Below, one piece after another: positions 1 through 11,797 of a stretch of 64,000 nucleotides of DNA. The notes beneath the pieces are model-generated. The model did no database searches. It worked only from the letters and a program-made list of their open reading frames with translations, and was not told where the DNA came from. The stretch is taken from NCBI GenBank assembly GCA_021029095.1, contig JAJOHG010000141.1:1-64000 (forward strand). The letters are read 5' to 3'. The position numbers were made by a program, and so were the translations under genes. The stretch comes from Phellopilus nigrolimitatus. Lineage: Eukaryota; Basidiomycota; Agaricomycetes; Hymenochaetales; Hymenochaetaceae. Position 1 is the first letter of the stretch. Every line of letters begins with the position of its first letter.

Positions 1-669
1 ATCTCCTACGTCCGTAGAATAAGACCTAGTGACCAGAGGCCATCGTGCATGTGATTGGTAGACTATCTCAACAGCACAATTCCTTTGCTGCACATCCTGT
101 ATGTGTTGGGAGAGGTCCACAACACCTGCTCGTACTCGCGCCAAGGCCGGCGAGGAGAGTTTCATGACTCGAAGTCCAGCGTTGAATCAACCCGGCGATA
201 TGCGATTTACCTTAGATCTCTACCTTATAATAACGATAAGTGGGTGTAACAGCGTATTGGGCTGCATAAATCCTCTCACTAACAGCGCCTTTTCCAATCT
301 GTAGGATGTTTGAGCACGACGGTAAGATGCGGAGGCGTCGATCATCACGATTGAAGCCTTCTAGAAAAGACAAATCTGGATCAGCGCAGCCCTTTTATGT
401 ATCGTGTCTGAGCATTGAAACAGTATTTCTTTGTTATCGATTTCAAGGAAATTAGAGTATATAATTGCAATATGATTCAATGGTTATTCTGAGAAACAGA
501 AAGAGGACAACGTGAAAAAAAAATCTCAGTGATCTATCGAATTTCCCAGATCAATTCTTCAGGTTCACCTCAACATTTCCTCTACATAACAGAAGTACAA
601 ATTCACAATTGTACGATCTGTTTTTTTAAAACATGCGTCTTTCTATCAAGCTCTTGCTCAATTGGCATC
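1..669. other. intergenic, no gene recognised
   Basis: AT-rich sequence with only short overlapping frames on the plus strand at 55-304, none with a recognisable motif or credible splice pattern. I see no gene here. Confidence 0.5.
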
Positions 670-1472
670 GTACTAAGGTAGGCGACATTCTATCTCGACC
701 ACTGTGACATGTCACGGTCACGCGGCCAAATCTTCGGCTGGGCGGATTTTTTTTTTTGGGAAACATAGAAATCAATCAAATCAGACGAAAACAACTTTTC
801 GAAGACAGATTTACTGTATTTTGCAGTCATACATGTTGTAGCAGTACTATACAGTAGTATAAAAGAGAAATTAAAGGCTAAGGTAGACGTTTGCATTGGC
901 AATTTCTTCCATGATTGAGGTAGGAACAACTCGGTGTCCACAATAGCGCTTTGCGGCACATACGGCTTGTAAGTGAGTAAGTGAAAAAAGTAAAAAGAGA
1001 TGGCTCACCGGCAAGTCTGCACTAAGGAAACAGAGTCAAGGCACTCCAGCATATTCTTTTCCATAATAGCTAGTGAGGATGTTTATGGTGTAGCCCGATA
1101 ACGTTGCTCTGTGAATTCTGTTGAAATTACCAAATAAATGCAGTGGCTGATTATATTATATAATTACTAATATACAAATAAGGTAATGTAACGTCACGGT
1201 AACGCGGCCAAATTCTGGCAGATTTTTTTCCAAACCATGCTCAAACATGCAGAAACGACGTTTAGAGTACAAATAAATCAATTTTTTTTCGGGCTTATTT
1301 CTTCATGAAAACTTTTTTTTTCTGAAAACCCCTGCATCATTCAGTAGCTATACATGATATCTTCATGATGTAGCTGTTAGAATGAGCCTTTGTGGGATGT
1401 TGAGTGAGGAATAAAGTGAGGAAAAAAGGTGTCACACAGGTGGTCGAGATAGAATGTCGCCTACCTTACTAC
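670..1472. mobile_element. terminal-inverted-repeat element relic (about 0.8 kb)
   Basis: The left end (670-702) and the right end (1439-1472) are inverted copies of each other. The core AGGTAGGCGACATTCTATCT plus CGACCAC is identical over 27 bases, with a looser match on both sides. A TA dinucleotide flanks the core on each side (674-675 and 1467-1468), as Tc1/mariner-like elements leave, but the similarity runs outward past the TA, so the true ends are uncertain. Inside, a 20-base motif (TCACGGT[C/A]ACGCGGCCAAAT) occurs as a direct repeat at 712-731 and 1194-1213. No transposase frame is visible, so this would be a non-autonomous or decayed DNA transposon. Confidence 0.6.
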
Positions 1473-1580
1473 CGTCTTTTTAAACCATCACTCTTAAGTA
1501 AGTCAAAGGCTTCCCAAAACTCACATGAAGTTTTTCAGATGATAAAAGACAATTTCAAGCCAAAGAAATACACGCAAAAA

Positions 1581-1673
1581 GGGCTTGACCGGGGATTGAA
1601 CCCGGGGCCTCCTGCAATTTTCATAGATAATTACACACCCAAAGCAGGAATCATACCTCTAGACCATCAAGCC
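1581..1673 (-). tRNA. tRNA-Pro (UGG), intron-containing
   Basis: Read on the minus strand, GGCTTGA pairs with TCAAGCC to form the acceptor stem, followed by discriminator C. The D-arm, the anticodon stem CCTGC/GCAGG and the T-arm with loop TTCAATC are all present. The anticodon loop TTTGGGT gives anticodon UGG (proline). A 21-nt intron (about 1617-1637) sits after position 37, the canonical place for eukaryotic nuclear tRNA introns. No CCA is encoded, as expected in a eukaryote. Confidence 0.93.
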
Positions 1674-2330
1674 ACATCCGTGTATAACTGACACAAAAAT
1701 TCAACTGTCCCGCGTGACAAATTATGTAAATGCTTACATAAGCTTCAACCTCCCGTCGTTCAGAACAGAATATCAGGTTCAGAAGAAGCAGATCTTGTAT
1801 TGAACTATCAATGTATCAACAATCATTATAATAGCATATTTTTATAATAGCATATACAAATAGACGCAGGTGGTTAAGCTGAAATTGTTTTACGGGTCCG
1901 GGAAGGGCTTGTTTTTCCCTTGCGATGAGAGCAAGCCAATAGTTATGTCCCCGAATGTATTTAAGCTCAGGCTTGCTTCCGAATTCCGGCAGTAAAGGAT
2001 TTCATATTTTGCGTTAGAGTCGCGTGAGTAGGTCGTGAAAAATGTGGCAACCTTAGTGGATGAGCCTCGATGAAGAATGCAAGTCACAGCACTTGCATAT
2101 TAGTGTAGGCTTGTGATAGTGTTGGCCCAAAGCACACAAAGCTGTTGTAGTACTCTCTTTGTGTCCGACTCTGCATTATGAGACTTAGCCGTATCTAAAC
2201 CTCCGAGTCTCCGCATGGTTGGTGATGCACTGTTAATGTTAAATAGAACGGTATAGTGCCTTTTTTGATCCGACTAGCGGCTAACCTACATATATTCGAA
2301 GTTGGGAAATTTGCAACGTTCCTGGAGACA

Positions 2331-2381
2331 GTTGCAAGGAGCTGTCCTCCTACTTAGCAAAGGAGGATAGCTTCTTGCAAC
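2331..2381. repeat. 20-bp hairpin
   Basis: GTTGCAAGGAGCTGTCCTCC (2331-2350) and its near-perfect reverse complement (2362-2381) match at 18 of 20 positions with an 11-nt spacer. No gene is recognised within several hundred bases on either side. It could be the footprint of a fold-back element or a structured RNA; nothing in the sequence decides. Confidence 0.6.
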
Positions 2382-3602
2382 TCTCCCTCGAAAGTTTCGT
2401 TCCCCAGAAGGGAAAAGCGAAAGAAGGATCATCTTCCTTCCATACCGAGTAAGGTTAGGATAGACTCAGATAACCGCGTGGCTCCGCATTATCAGCATCT
2501 CGGCCTTTTCTTTGTTCCACAGAAGTTCATCGTCGGGAGATGAACGGACAAAATACCGGAGCGTGATGAAGCACGGCAGGAAGTGTTTACAGCGCAATAT
2601 ATTAGCCAGTTTGCAAAATTTGCAGACTGGGGTAAGGAAATTAGTCCGAAGACTCTGATGCACATGTACGATGCACTCGTATCCAATGCGTTTGAACAGC
2701 GTTAATTGCATCCGATAGATAGGTGAAAGGCAACAAATGATGATACCTATTGCGACAGGAAGTAGGGCTACGTAAGGGAGCTAGAACCTATTATTGTGCG
2801 CGCTACATGAGACCATCAGTCGAGGGCGCGTACCTATAGCTCGGGAACGCGTGGACTCATCCTGCAAGGTTTGCCGAGTGTGGAAGGTAAACACCAAAAA
2901 ATCATGAGAAGTAAGATTTATCTGTGAGAAGTGTGCGGTGGATTTGACGAAATATTGTACAAGACCAGAAGTCTGTTCAAGAAACTGAGACAGAATTTAA
3001 GAACTGGTGCTGCGCATGTCGCACCGGGAGAGTCCGGACGAGTTAGGTGGTAGAGATTCGTGGGAACTATTGGAATGCAGACTGGGCTCGATAGGAACTG
3101 AACAATAATAATTACAGTCACGGTTTCTCAAATGTTTTTCCTCACTGCGTCGCTCGTCTTGCTCGAGCTCGTTGTCTCTTGCAGAGTGTTCAATCAGCTC
3201 CTTACCGTTTGCACTGACGGAGACGAACAGAAAGTATGTCGAGAAAGCCGTCTTCTCCGAAGCTATGCCGTTCCTGATCTTGAATCTTAAGTACAGCTGT
3301 CCCTTAGCTGTTCCTGCGTGTCAGCCGCCAGGCTTGCGGCCAGTTCGTCGCTGGTCCAGCGCACAACTCGTCGTTGCATTCTCATTACTGGCAATCGCAG
3401 AAGTGCTGTTCGCTGCAGGCTCAACACCCGGTCTGAAGCGGGCTGTTCTCGACGTTGCTCGTGTGCTCGTGCGCGCGCTCTCGGAGTCAATAAAGATCCG
3501 AAGCCGTGAGATACAGTAGTATGCAAGTGTTCTCCGAACAGTTCACGGTAAACTAATTTAAATACTCGCAACTTGTGCTTATCTTCTTTATGTCTGACCA
3601 CC
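2382..3602. other. intergenic, upstream of the PX-PB1 gene
   Basis: Short frames on both strands (for example 3172-3519 plus) have no family motif and overlap each other. The part next to 3603 probably holds the promoter and 5' UTR of the PX-PB1 gene. I see no further gene. Confidence 0.4.
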
Positions 3603-6600
3603 ATGAACGGCTTCACACAGGGCACTGATGGCGGCCCACCTTCGACTCAGGCGTACAAGAGAGCAGTGTATAAGCAGCCTCCTCGCCATTTCTCGGTTCA
3701 GGTGTTAGCTCCCCAGAAGCATGGTGCGCCTTACATGTCTTGTCTCGTCTCGTGGGCGCGTTTTGATGTTGTCGCATGTTCATTTATAGGCAATGCATTC
3801 AGCTATGGCATGCGTATTACGCCTCTGCACGACGCCTCTGACCGACATTCCACCATTTCCAGAACATCAGATAACTCCAATGGTTCCTCCTCATCTGGAT
3901 CAGGTTCAAGCTCGCAAGCCGGCTCTACACTGGACTCATCATCGACGGCTCCCCTCAAAAGTGAGTACGAGGTCTGGCGCCGCTGGGAAGATTGCCTCTA
4001 TTTCCAAGATATCCTCGATGTTCAGTATGGCATAATGTCTCGCGAAAAACGAGCACGTTTGAACGCGGGTAAAGGCGTAAAGAAAAATGGCATGTACGAG
4101 CACGAGGACCCACTACGTCGCCTGCATCGAGCGGCCTCTTTCGAGTCACTGCCGCCTGGTCCGGACCCGACAATGATAGCAAAAGATCTGCGTGGAGTAC
4201 TCCCTCGCCTTGCGAAGAAGGGTACGCTTTTCAAGGCTAGCAAGGAGACAATTGAGCATCGTGGCGCCGAGTTTAAGAACCTCATCGAGGCGCTCCTTCG
4301 CGAGGAAGAGGATGTGCCGACACTCATTACGGAGCTTCGCCAGTTACGTGTCGTGCGTGACTTCTTCGGGTTTTGGCGCCGGGATTACGATCGACTCGAG
4401 AAGGAACGTCCCAAAAGCAAAGACGGTGATAGGGCTAGCATCCGCTCCCGTCCAAGCTCGCGATCCTCTAGTTCGACCACGTTTGCTGGTGGCTCGAGCA
4501 TGTTTGCCAGTGGCGGAATGTATTTCTCTGCAAGCAGTCTATCTCTACAGACTCCACCCCCTCACGGAATGCCTCCGAAAGGCCCAAGAAGGCCACCGAT
4601 TATGCAAGGCGGGAAGGGTGCAATGCTTCCTGGGTCACCAACTGCCAGCGAACCGGGGCCAGACAGAAATACACAAGCACCCCGCCCTCGAGCGCAGACT
4701 CTCGAGGGGACGATGGGCGTTAGCACAAGCAATCTTGGCCCTAGCATTTCTCGTTCTGGGACGCCCGGGACGCCTGGCTCCCCGCAATTCAATGGTTCCC
4801 AGAGTATAGTAGCCAAGCCTCTTGCATCAGCACCTGCAGCTATCAGCTTCGCGTCAGCCATTGGAGGGCTGAGGGAGGACGATGGTGGCTATAACTCCGA
4901 CTCCACGAGCGTGGCGGACTCTGTTACGTCTTCCCATGCCCTACCCTCGCCAGTCGGTTCCCCTCATGCAATGTGTACACCCCGCTCGCCCTATTCTCCC
5001 TCAAACGCACGCTTTAACAATGCCGCCATTGCAGGAGCTGCTGAGGCGAAGGGCAAGGGGGATACAGTAGACATGGACATGGGCGATCCAATTATCGTAA
5101 GTCTTGAAGCGGGCGAGAATCTACCCTTCGACGAAGAAGCACATATGCTCATTCTACGCGAACACGAGCGTTTTATCCCCCGTGGGATGGATCCGTTTCA
5201 TGAAACCGACATGCGCCTCGGTTCAGGACGTGGGCTGCAGGATTTGACCATCAAGGAGGAGGATGAGCGCGAAGACGGTCAAGATCCTCGGGACTCTCGA
5301 TATGACCATCTCTACTCAGACTATCAGTACTCAGAGTCGAGTGTTGACCACGAGTCGGGAGATGGGGTGTTCTCGGAAGAAGAGATGCTTCCACGCGCTA
5401 TCCCTCGCGCGTTGCGCACAGAGGGCGCACCTGATGCGGGTAGTAACCGCAACTGCATGTTCTTCAGGCCGCCCTCCTCTTCCACCGAAGACACGGTGTC
5501 GCCGGCAGACGGTCTCTCCGCCGTACAAGTAGAGCATCCGAGGAACCATTTGTTTCGTAGTCGTTCGCATGCGTCTGTTTCCTCCGCACGGTCGGCAGCC
5601 CATGCAGATGCACTAAATGTCTTGACGGGCGAACATAGTCCAAGCATGCGTTCATCAAGACCAGCGTCGGCCATGCTACTTTCACCTCCGAGCACCTCTA
5701 TACGTTCTTCTATGCGCACCTCAGGACCAGGGTCGGGATCAGGGTCAGGGTCGGCGTCGGGCTCGCCGGGTTTTGGACCTACTAGATCCTCTATCGATAC
5801 GCAGAGAAGTAGCACCGTCCGGCCTTACTCCTACCAAAGCTCTAACGCATCGTGCGCTGATCTCGAGTGCCGCCTCTCATCGTCGCCCATGGTGATGCAT
5901 ACCCCTCTGTTTGAAGAGTACGAGCATGATCATGATAACTGGAGCCGAAGTCATGATACTAATGGACGAGAGCACTCAGGGTTACGGCACTATGTGCGTG
6001 ACTCTGTAAGTAGCGTGCGAACGTTCATGACGGACTGTTCGGCGAATGCAATTATCAGAGCCCCTTACGAAAAGCGGGCTTTCTCGCCGCCTCCGACATC
6101 ATCGTCGTCTTCGACGACGCTGCGTGCGGATACACCTTCCGAGGTGGGTCTACGTCGCTCGTCATCAGAGTCAAGACGGTCGAATAGGATGAGTCAGATA
6201 TCGGGCATGAGCGATGAAGATAGCTTGTATGACGCGTATTTCTATGGTATGTCGTATCCATCGTTTTATTATTATTTTCTTTTCAATCTAATAGTGCCGT
6301 CGTCCAGGAGTCACTTCAGTTCCAGAAGAAATCGAAAAGAGTACTTCGAGCGACACCGTCTCATCGGGCCGCGAGCATGTCCGCGGTGCACTCGCGCGTC
6401 CAGACAACTTCCCGAAACCATTCCAAAACCGTCCTCCAGGCCAATTCCACCTTCCTTGGACTTCGTCCCGGCCATCATCGCCAAGTCTGCCTGTCAGTGC
6501 CCGCAATTCTGTCCTTACTGTGGATGATACTTTCTCTGTCCCTCTTTCTGTGTCCGAAACAAGCTCCCCTACTACCCCGAGCTCTTGTTCACCGTCGATA

Positions 6601-6975
6601 GTGGCATCCCTTGCTGACGATACAAGTGGTGCTACTGTCTTGATCAAGGTTGTTTGCGGGCAGCACATTGTCGCATTCCGCGTCGACCGGAACTCCGAGC
6701 TTGCGGACCTGCGCGACAAGCTGCACCACAAACTCGTCGACCAGCAAGGCGTTGAGCTCGCGGAGCATTTCGCGCTAGCGTATGTACCACCGGGGCCCGG
6801 CCGCGTGCAGGAACTGAAGACAGGATCCGGGCGCGCGCGCTCAAATTCTATGTCGAGCATTGGCCCGGTTGATCCAAGCTCGTTGAGAATTCTTTTCTCG
6901 CAACGGGACTGGGAAGATGCAGTCAACTCGTGTGCCGTGGGGACGAAGCTCACGCTCCACGTTCTCAACGGGTAG
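3603..6975 (+). CDS. PX and PB1 domain protein
   Basis: Predicted 1081-residue cytosolic protein in three exons (3603-3723, 3790-6246, 6308-6975); the phases sum to an open frame. The N-terminus has a PX-like phosphoinositide-binding domain: a core from FSVQVLAPQKH to the basic YEVWRRWEDCLYFQ, then the LPRLAKKGTLF and IEHRGAEFKNLIEALL segments typical of PX helices. A long Ser/Pro-rich low-complexity middle follows. The C-terminus, from about GATVLIKVVCGQHIVAFRV, resembles a PB1 domain of the kind used for heterodimerisation. The PX-PB1 pairing recalls the polarity scaffold Bem1/Scd2, but no SH3 domain is visible, so it is not a plain Bem1 orthologue. Removing the 66-nt intron at 3724-3789 restores the GNAFSYGMRITPL block. 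An in-frame ATG at 3573 is an alternative start. Role in polarity or membrane signalling is inferred. Confidence 0.8.
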
Positions 6976-7971
6976 CTTCCGCTGCCCTTTCCACCCTTCC
7001 TTTCGTATCCATTTATCTCCATTTTATATGATCCCCATGTACGCGAGGAGTTCACAAATTGTTTTACTATACCCCGACTCTGGATGTTTGATCTTTTTAT
7101 GCATTATCCTCTTTTATATTTGTTCGCATCTTCAACGAATACAGGAAGCCTGTTCTTGTTTCCAATGCTGTCCCACCCTCGTTATTTCTGTACCATACCG
7201 GTACTGTGTTTTCTCGAGTCATTTATGCCCCCAGCAGTAGTTTTTGAGATTATTAGATATCATACTGGACGTTAGTGGAAAACCATTCGAATTTCGTCTT
7301 TTCTCGAAGGGCGTGACGAACGACGATCTGTCGATCGTTCCTATATATTCGAAGCAGTAAGTCTAAAAACTTGTTATATCATCGTGGGTAGCGTTTCTTC
7401 TTCTCTACATCCCTGTTCAGTCTTCTGCCATGCACCTTCTGTGCAATATTGCGGAAGAATCTCGAGTCGCATACCATTGCTCATGTGTGGATACAGTCCA
7501 TTATATGATTAATTTCATCATGGAAGGGGGCAGGCCACGGATCGAGTCGTTGGTGCTCTCTGGCTCCAGCAGAGCGCCTACTGCCACCCAGAAATTATAA
7601 TAATCTTTCCCTGACGGCTAATCTGCAGTCGGACTCTGCTAGCTATTTAACATGAGGAAATACAGTTACTCTGTGATTTGAAGAATCATGACGCGCAAGC
7701 CATATTCTTCAGGAAACTCACTTGCAGCTGCTCATCCCATACGTGCCTTTCGTGTTTATAGCTCCATCGCATTTGTGAAACTTTTTCTTGACGTAATCTT
7801 GTTGTGACCACCGTAGACCTGGGAATGAGGATATCACAGAAAATGGTCTGGCATACTCATGACAGTCTCTTTCAGATGCATACGCCTTCCCGTATTGATT
7901 ATAGTAAGCGACTACACTACCTTACGTTGTACAAAGTTTCAGGACTTAGAAATAGGGCCTACATCTTCGTA
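6976..7971. other. intergenic between convergent genes
   Basis: About 1 kb holding the 3' ends of the PX-PB1 gene (plus) and ARP10 (minus). Frames such as 6917-7240 overlap the PX-PB1 end and have no motif. No gene seen. Confidence 0.5.
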
Positions 7972-10090
7972 TCACGCACCGACCTCTGTCTGCGTGCTCA
8001 CAACATCGAGACGCGGGGGTCGCGGAGCAGGCGGCGCGCCCGTAGGCAGCGGCGCTCTCGTCCAATCGGGCAGGTGGAAGCCGGGTCGCTTCGATGGGAC
8101 TTCGCCCACAACGAGAGGATCATCACCGTCCTCGTCGTCCTCGTCATCAGCCGCCTCTGCTTCGTCCCACTTCTCGCGCGCGATCTCGATGCCGCTGATC
8201 TTCATCGCTCTACGGGGCGAAGAGTGAGCGAGTGCACGTCAATATTAGCATGTTAGTAAGGTGATGAGAGGACATACCCAGCGAGTGAGCCGCCTACCCA
8301 CGGGAGCGTCGCTGCGGTGAAAGCAGGCGCCTTCCCTGCGCTAGAGTTAATTGCCGCCGACGGTGGTGGGGGCGAAGGGTTATTTAGGATCGCAATGTAC
8401 GGCGCAAGTGGGCGCAGGGGCGCGTACGGATCGTACACTGGTGGAGCAGGACGGTCCGGGCGTATCGGGTGACGAGGTGGCGGCGGGCGTGTAAGTAGAC
8501 GCACCAGCTCGCTCTGCAGTCTAGGGATAAATCCAGGGAGCATGGGGGTCCCGCCGACGACAAGGATTGAGCTCGCGAGCGTGCGGCGAAGATCAACGGG
8601 TACGCGCAGCAGCGCGTCGAGGAGCACCTCCGCAACGCTGCCCTCGTCGACGTCGCCGCCTTCGAAAAGCACCTCCGCGGCGCGCTCGCGCACCCACCCG
8701 GGAATGTGCAATGTCCCCTGTCCGGTGCCAGCCGCCTGCGCGGGCGGCGGGTCGACTCGCATGTGCAGATCTGTTGCGGTCGAGTAGCGGCTGTACATCG
8801 TCGCGATTGCCTGAAGATGGCTCTCGCCGGACGGGCGGTTAAATCCGGCGGCGGCAGAGCCGGAACCGGTGCCTGCGCCGCTAGCCGTGTGTGTGAGGGT
8901 GGAGAAGCCGGTGACAGAAGAGATGCGGCTCGAGGGAGGGGACGCAGGCATGTCGACGGCGGGGTCGAACTCCGGCTGGCTCGAGTCGCTAGGCGGCACG
9001 TCTGTCTCCGAACCGTCGTCCATGTACACAGTTGCGGACTGGAAATCCGAATCGAGCATCTCGCCGACGAAGCAGCAGCGCGCCTTGATGTCTTCCATGA
9101 CCGCGTCTGTCAGCACCTCTTCTGGGACGCGCATAGAGCGGCTCGCGGCGGGGATATTAGCGGCACCGCCCAGGGTCGTGAGTGGAGGCATGTAAGTAGC
9201 AAACATCAGGAGTAAGGCTCGTAAATGAGATGTGAGTCGGGAGCCGGCGAGAGGTGTTGTTTTTAGTTGAGGGAAGAGGGGGCGAGAAGCAAATATCTAG
9301 GCACGAAGTTCAGTTTTGGAGAATCAATTAGACTAATAGACAGAGCTTACTGGAAGAACCGTCGATTCCAGGTAGCCGCAGTCGAGTACCAAACCCGTCA
9401 TCCGTCCGATCCCAAGTAGCGCTAACAGATGACTTGAGACGAACGAAAGTGAAGGTATCTGTAAGGGAGCTTCAGCCGTATTTCAGTGTGAAACGTTTAT
9501 AATGAGCACACTTGAAGGTTATCAAATAATACGCTGGCCATCATGTCTTTGAGGTATAGTGGTAAGAGAGGGTGCTCAACAATGATCACTTTTCGAGACT
9601 TCGGGTCTGTTAGAAGGATCCTACATCCTCTCGTCAATTATTTCTTATCATTTGGACCTATCTCTTGCACTCACTCATGGAACACCCTCCTCAATCGGTC
9701 CTGAAGCTTAATCCTCAGCATTTTGTCCTCCTCCTCCCGCTCCGCCTTGCCCTGCGCCCGCGTGAGCCCCCACAGGACCGTGCGCTCGCTGGTCTCGACA
9801 AAGAAGACGTCGCGAGGGCGCCCCTCGCCGCTGAAGCCGGCTTTCCAGACGCGCGAGCCCGGGTCGAGGATGATGCGGTCCTCGGTGCCGTAGAGCGAGT
9901 GACGGCGCGTCGTTGTGTAATGTGGGGAAGATTGGATGCCCGAGGACGCTGCGAGGCGGTTGCCGACGGGCGTTGACGGGTCGAGCACACCCTTGGAACG
10001 CGGAGTATTCGTGACGCTGGCCATGGCAGCGCGCAGGTCAGAGCCGGACAGAGACACCTTACTTGCGAAACGCGGTCTAGAGGTGGTCAC
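7972..10090 (-). CDS. ARP10: actin-related protein 10-like (dynactin pointed-end subunit)
   Basis: Predicted 629-residue actin-fold protein in five exons: 10090-9675, 9620-9512, 9458-9351, 9296-8278 and 8209-7972, all in phase. After a short N-terminal extension come DRIILDPGSRVWKAGFSGE (actin phosphate-1-like strand), then VIIVEHPLLPLYLKDMM, then LVLDCGYLESTVLP (phosphate-2-like). Near the C-terminus VDLRRTLASSILVVGGTPML matches the actin adenosine-motif region. In animals and fungi the Arp10/Arp11 family caps the dynactin filament and helps couple dynein to cargo. It is longer than animal ACTR10 (about 417 residues), mainly because of a low-complexity insertion between the two halves and an acidic C-terminal tail. 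Orthology to Arp10 rather than another divergent Arp is inferred from the fold and divergence. Start codons of this gene and CTF8 lie 84 bp apart, head to head. Confidence 0.8.
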
Positions 10091-10174
10091 GTGTATTACA
10101 TAATTGCGCCGCGTCGCGTCGCGCGCTGCTCAGCGCTCAGCTTCTACTTTTTTGTACCACGAATCTACTGTGAC
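10091..10174. promoter_or_regulatory. shared divergent promoter of ARP10 and CTF8
   Basis: Only 84 bp separate the ATG of ARP10 (minus strand, 10090) from the preferred ATG of CTF8 (plus strand, 10175). Both transcription starts must lie within or across this interval. No TATA box is obvious. Confidence 0.55.
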
Positions 10175-10715
10175 ATGATCATACCCATCAACCTCCCCGC
10201 ACACACAACAAAGAGTAGTAACAAGTTCCCGCCTCAGCTTGCGAAACTCGGCACGGAGGAAGTCGTCCTCATCGAACTGCAGGGCGCCTTCCAGGTCGAG
10301 GGTGACAAGTCTGGCCAGTTGGCTGCGCGGATAAACGTGGAGAACGTGTGTAAAAAAATACCTTGTCTTATTGGGAAAACGTCACTTACATGGTCTGCCC
10401 CAGGATGCAAAGCCCACCCTGCGCATAGGACACCACCTTCTCGAGGGCAAGATGGTCAACTTGCCGAAGCCGCTTGCCGTGCTAGTCAAAAAGACTGCTA
10501 ATGGCAGTCAACCGCACGCAGAAAATCTGGACACGGATGCGATGGATGTGGAAGGAATGTCAAGAGCGGAAGGGGACTCTAAGGGGGATGGGATGTGCGA
10601 GTACGACATGCTGGCGGTGGTGAAGCGCAAGGTTCTGTTCTCGAAGCGGCCGATGCCCATGGTAAACATGGCTAATATCTCGGCGGTCTCTACGGATGCC
10701 AGTGCGAAGCCGTAG
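10175..10715 (+). CDS. CTF8: chromosome transmission fidelity protein 8
   Basis: Small protein of 160 residues in two exons (10175-10345, 10404-10715) joined by a 58-nt GTGTGT...CAG intron in phase 0. The N-terminus MIIPINLP, then PPQLAKLGTEEVVLIELQG and QVEGDKSGQLAARI, followed after splicing by KPTLRIGHHLLEGKMVNL and KPLAVLVKK, is the conserved Ctf8 pattern. Ctf8 joins Dcc1 and Ctf18 in the alternative replication factor C clamp loader that acts in sister-chromatid cohesion and at replication forks. An in-frame upstream ATG at 10091 would add 28 hydrophobic residues and is less likely, because family members begin at the MIIPI segment. The frame after about residue 110 is low in motif content. 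Confidence 0.88.
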
Positions 10716-11011
10716 GGACTCTTGACCTGGATCTCGCCGTGCTTGCACTTAGTGGATGTGTACAATGTAGGGAAATCTGTATCCATACAATTTTTTGTTT
10801 TATATAACTACTAGTAGTGTATCGAGTCGAGGCATCGAGCTGCCAAATGTCTACGAAAAGTTGGAAAGGCATGACGAGGACTCGCTAAGCACGCGCGACC
10901 GAAAATCATTCGACTACGTAACTCCGAACTCGCTGTTACTCCTGGCGCAAGTTGACCTCAATCAGCTCACTTCTGCGAGGATATTTTACGACGAACGCTC
11001 CCAATATCAAG

Positions 11012-11797
11012 ATGTCTTTCTTCGCAACCTGTGTGTAATCTCGCTGTTTTTTTTCCTGAAAAATCAGATTCAACACTGACGCGCTTCTCTATCTTCGCGT
11101 TTCTCGCGTTCTCATCTCCTTGAAACACGTCCCAGTCATCCCTCCGACGCCCGGCCTCCTTCCCAAATGGCAGCTTATCGTCGCAGCCTTCGCCGTATTC
11201 AACACCGTGCAGAACTTCGTCACGCTCAAGTTCACGAAGAGGATCTACAACACGGCTCCTGCTGGTGCGTGTGCGCGCTCTCCCTGCGCTGGGGGCTTTC
11301 ATAATCCCAAACGCTAACCACGCTTCCGAAACGCGCTGGATGCAGTGACTGCGCTCCAGGCGCGCACGTTCGCCATCTGGACGCTCACTTCTGCGATCGT
11401 GCGCTTCTACGCGGCGTACCACATCACGGACAAACTGTGCGTTGCCTGCTTCGCTCTTCTCCCTTCCCGAGCTTAACTATCATCAAATTAACTTGCTCAT
11501 CGCGGCCCTGCAGCGTGTACGACATGACGCTCTTCACGTACCTTCTCGCCTTCGGACACTTCTCCTCGGAACTGCTCATCTTCCGGACCGCGCGTGTCAA
11601 CCCTGGTGTCATCAGCCCCGTAATTGTTGCCAGTGAGTCTCTCTTCTCCTCTTTCCTTCTCTCCTTCTCGCCTTCTCTCCTTTTTATTTTATCCCCCTGG
11701 AACCCCAATTTACGATATAATGACTTTATTGACAATTTCTGCAGCGACCTCCTTGATCTGGATGGTTTCCCAATACGACTTCTACGTGCGCTCATAA
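11012..11797 (+). CDS. ERG28: ergosterol biosynthesis scaffold protein Erg28
   Basis: 136-residue membrane protein in five short exons: 11012-11030, 11136-11264, 11346-11436, 11514-11632 and 11745-11797; phases agree throughout. Diagnostic segments are PPTPGLLPKWQLIVA, FNTVQNFVTLKFTKRIYN, the central YDMTLFTYLLAFGHFSSELL and the C-terminal SLIWMVSQYDFYVRS. Erg28 is an endoplasmic reticulum protein that tethers the C-4 demethylation enzymes (Erg25, Erg26, Erg27) and has no catalytic activity itself. The length fits the family. The first exon codes for only six residues and one base, so its start is inferred from the in-phase ATG and the clean 105-nt intron after it. Confidence 0.92.

Noticed and set aside
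3172..3519. 115-codon plus-strand frame
   Set aside because: Overlapped by frames on both strands, no motif, lies in the likely promoter of the PX-PB1 gene.
4192..4809. 205-codon plus-strand frame inside the PX-PB1 gene
   Set aside because: Alternate-frame shadow of the large exon.
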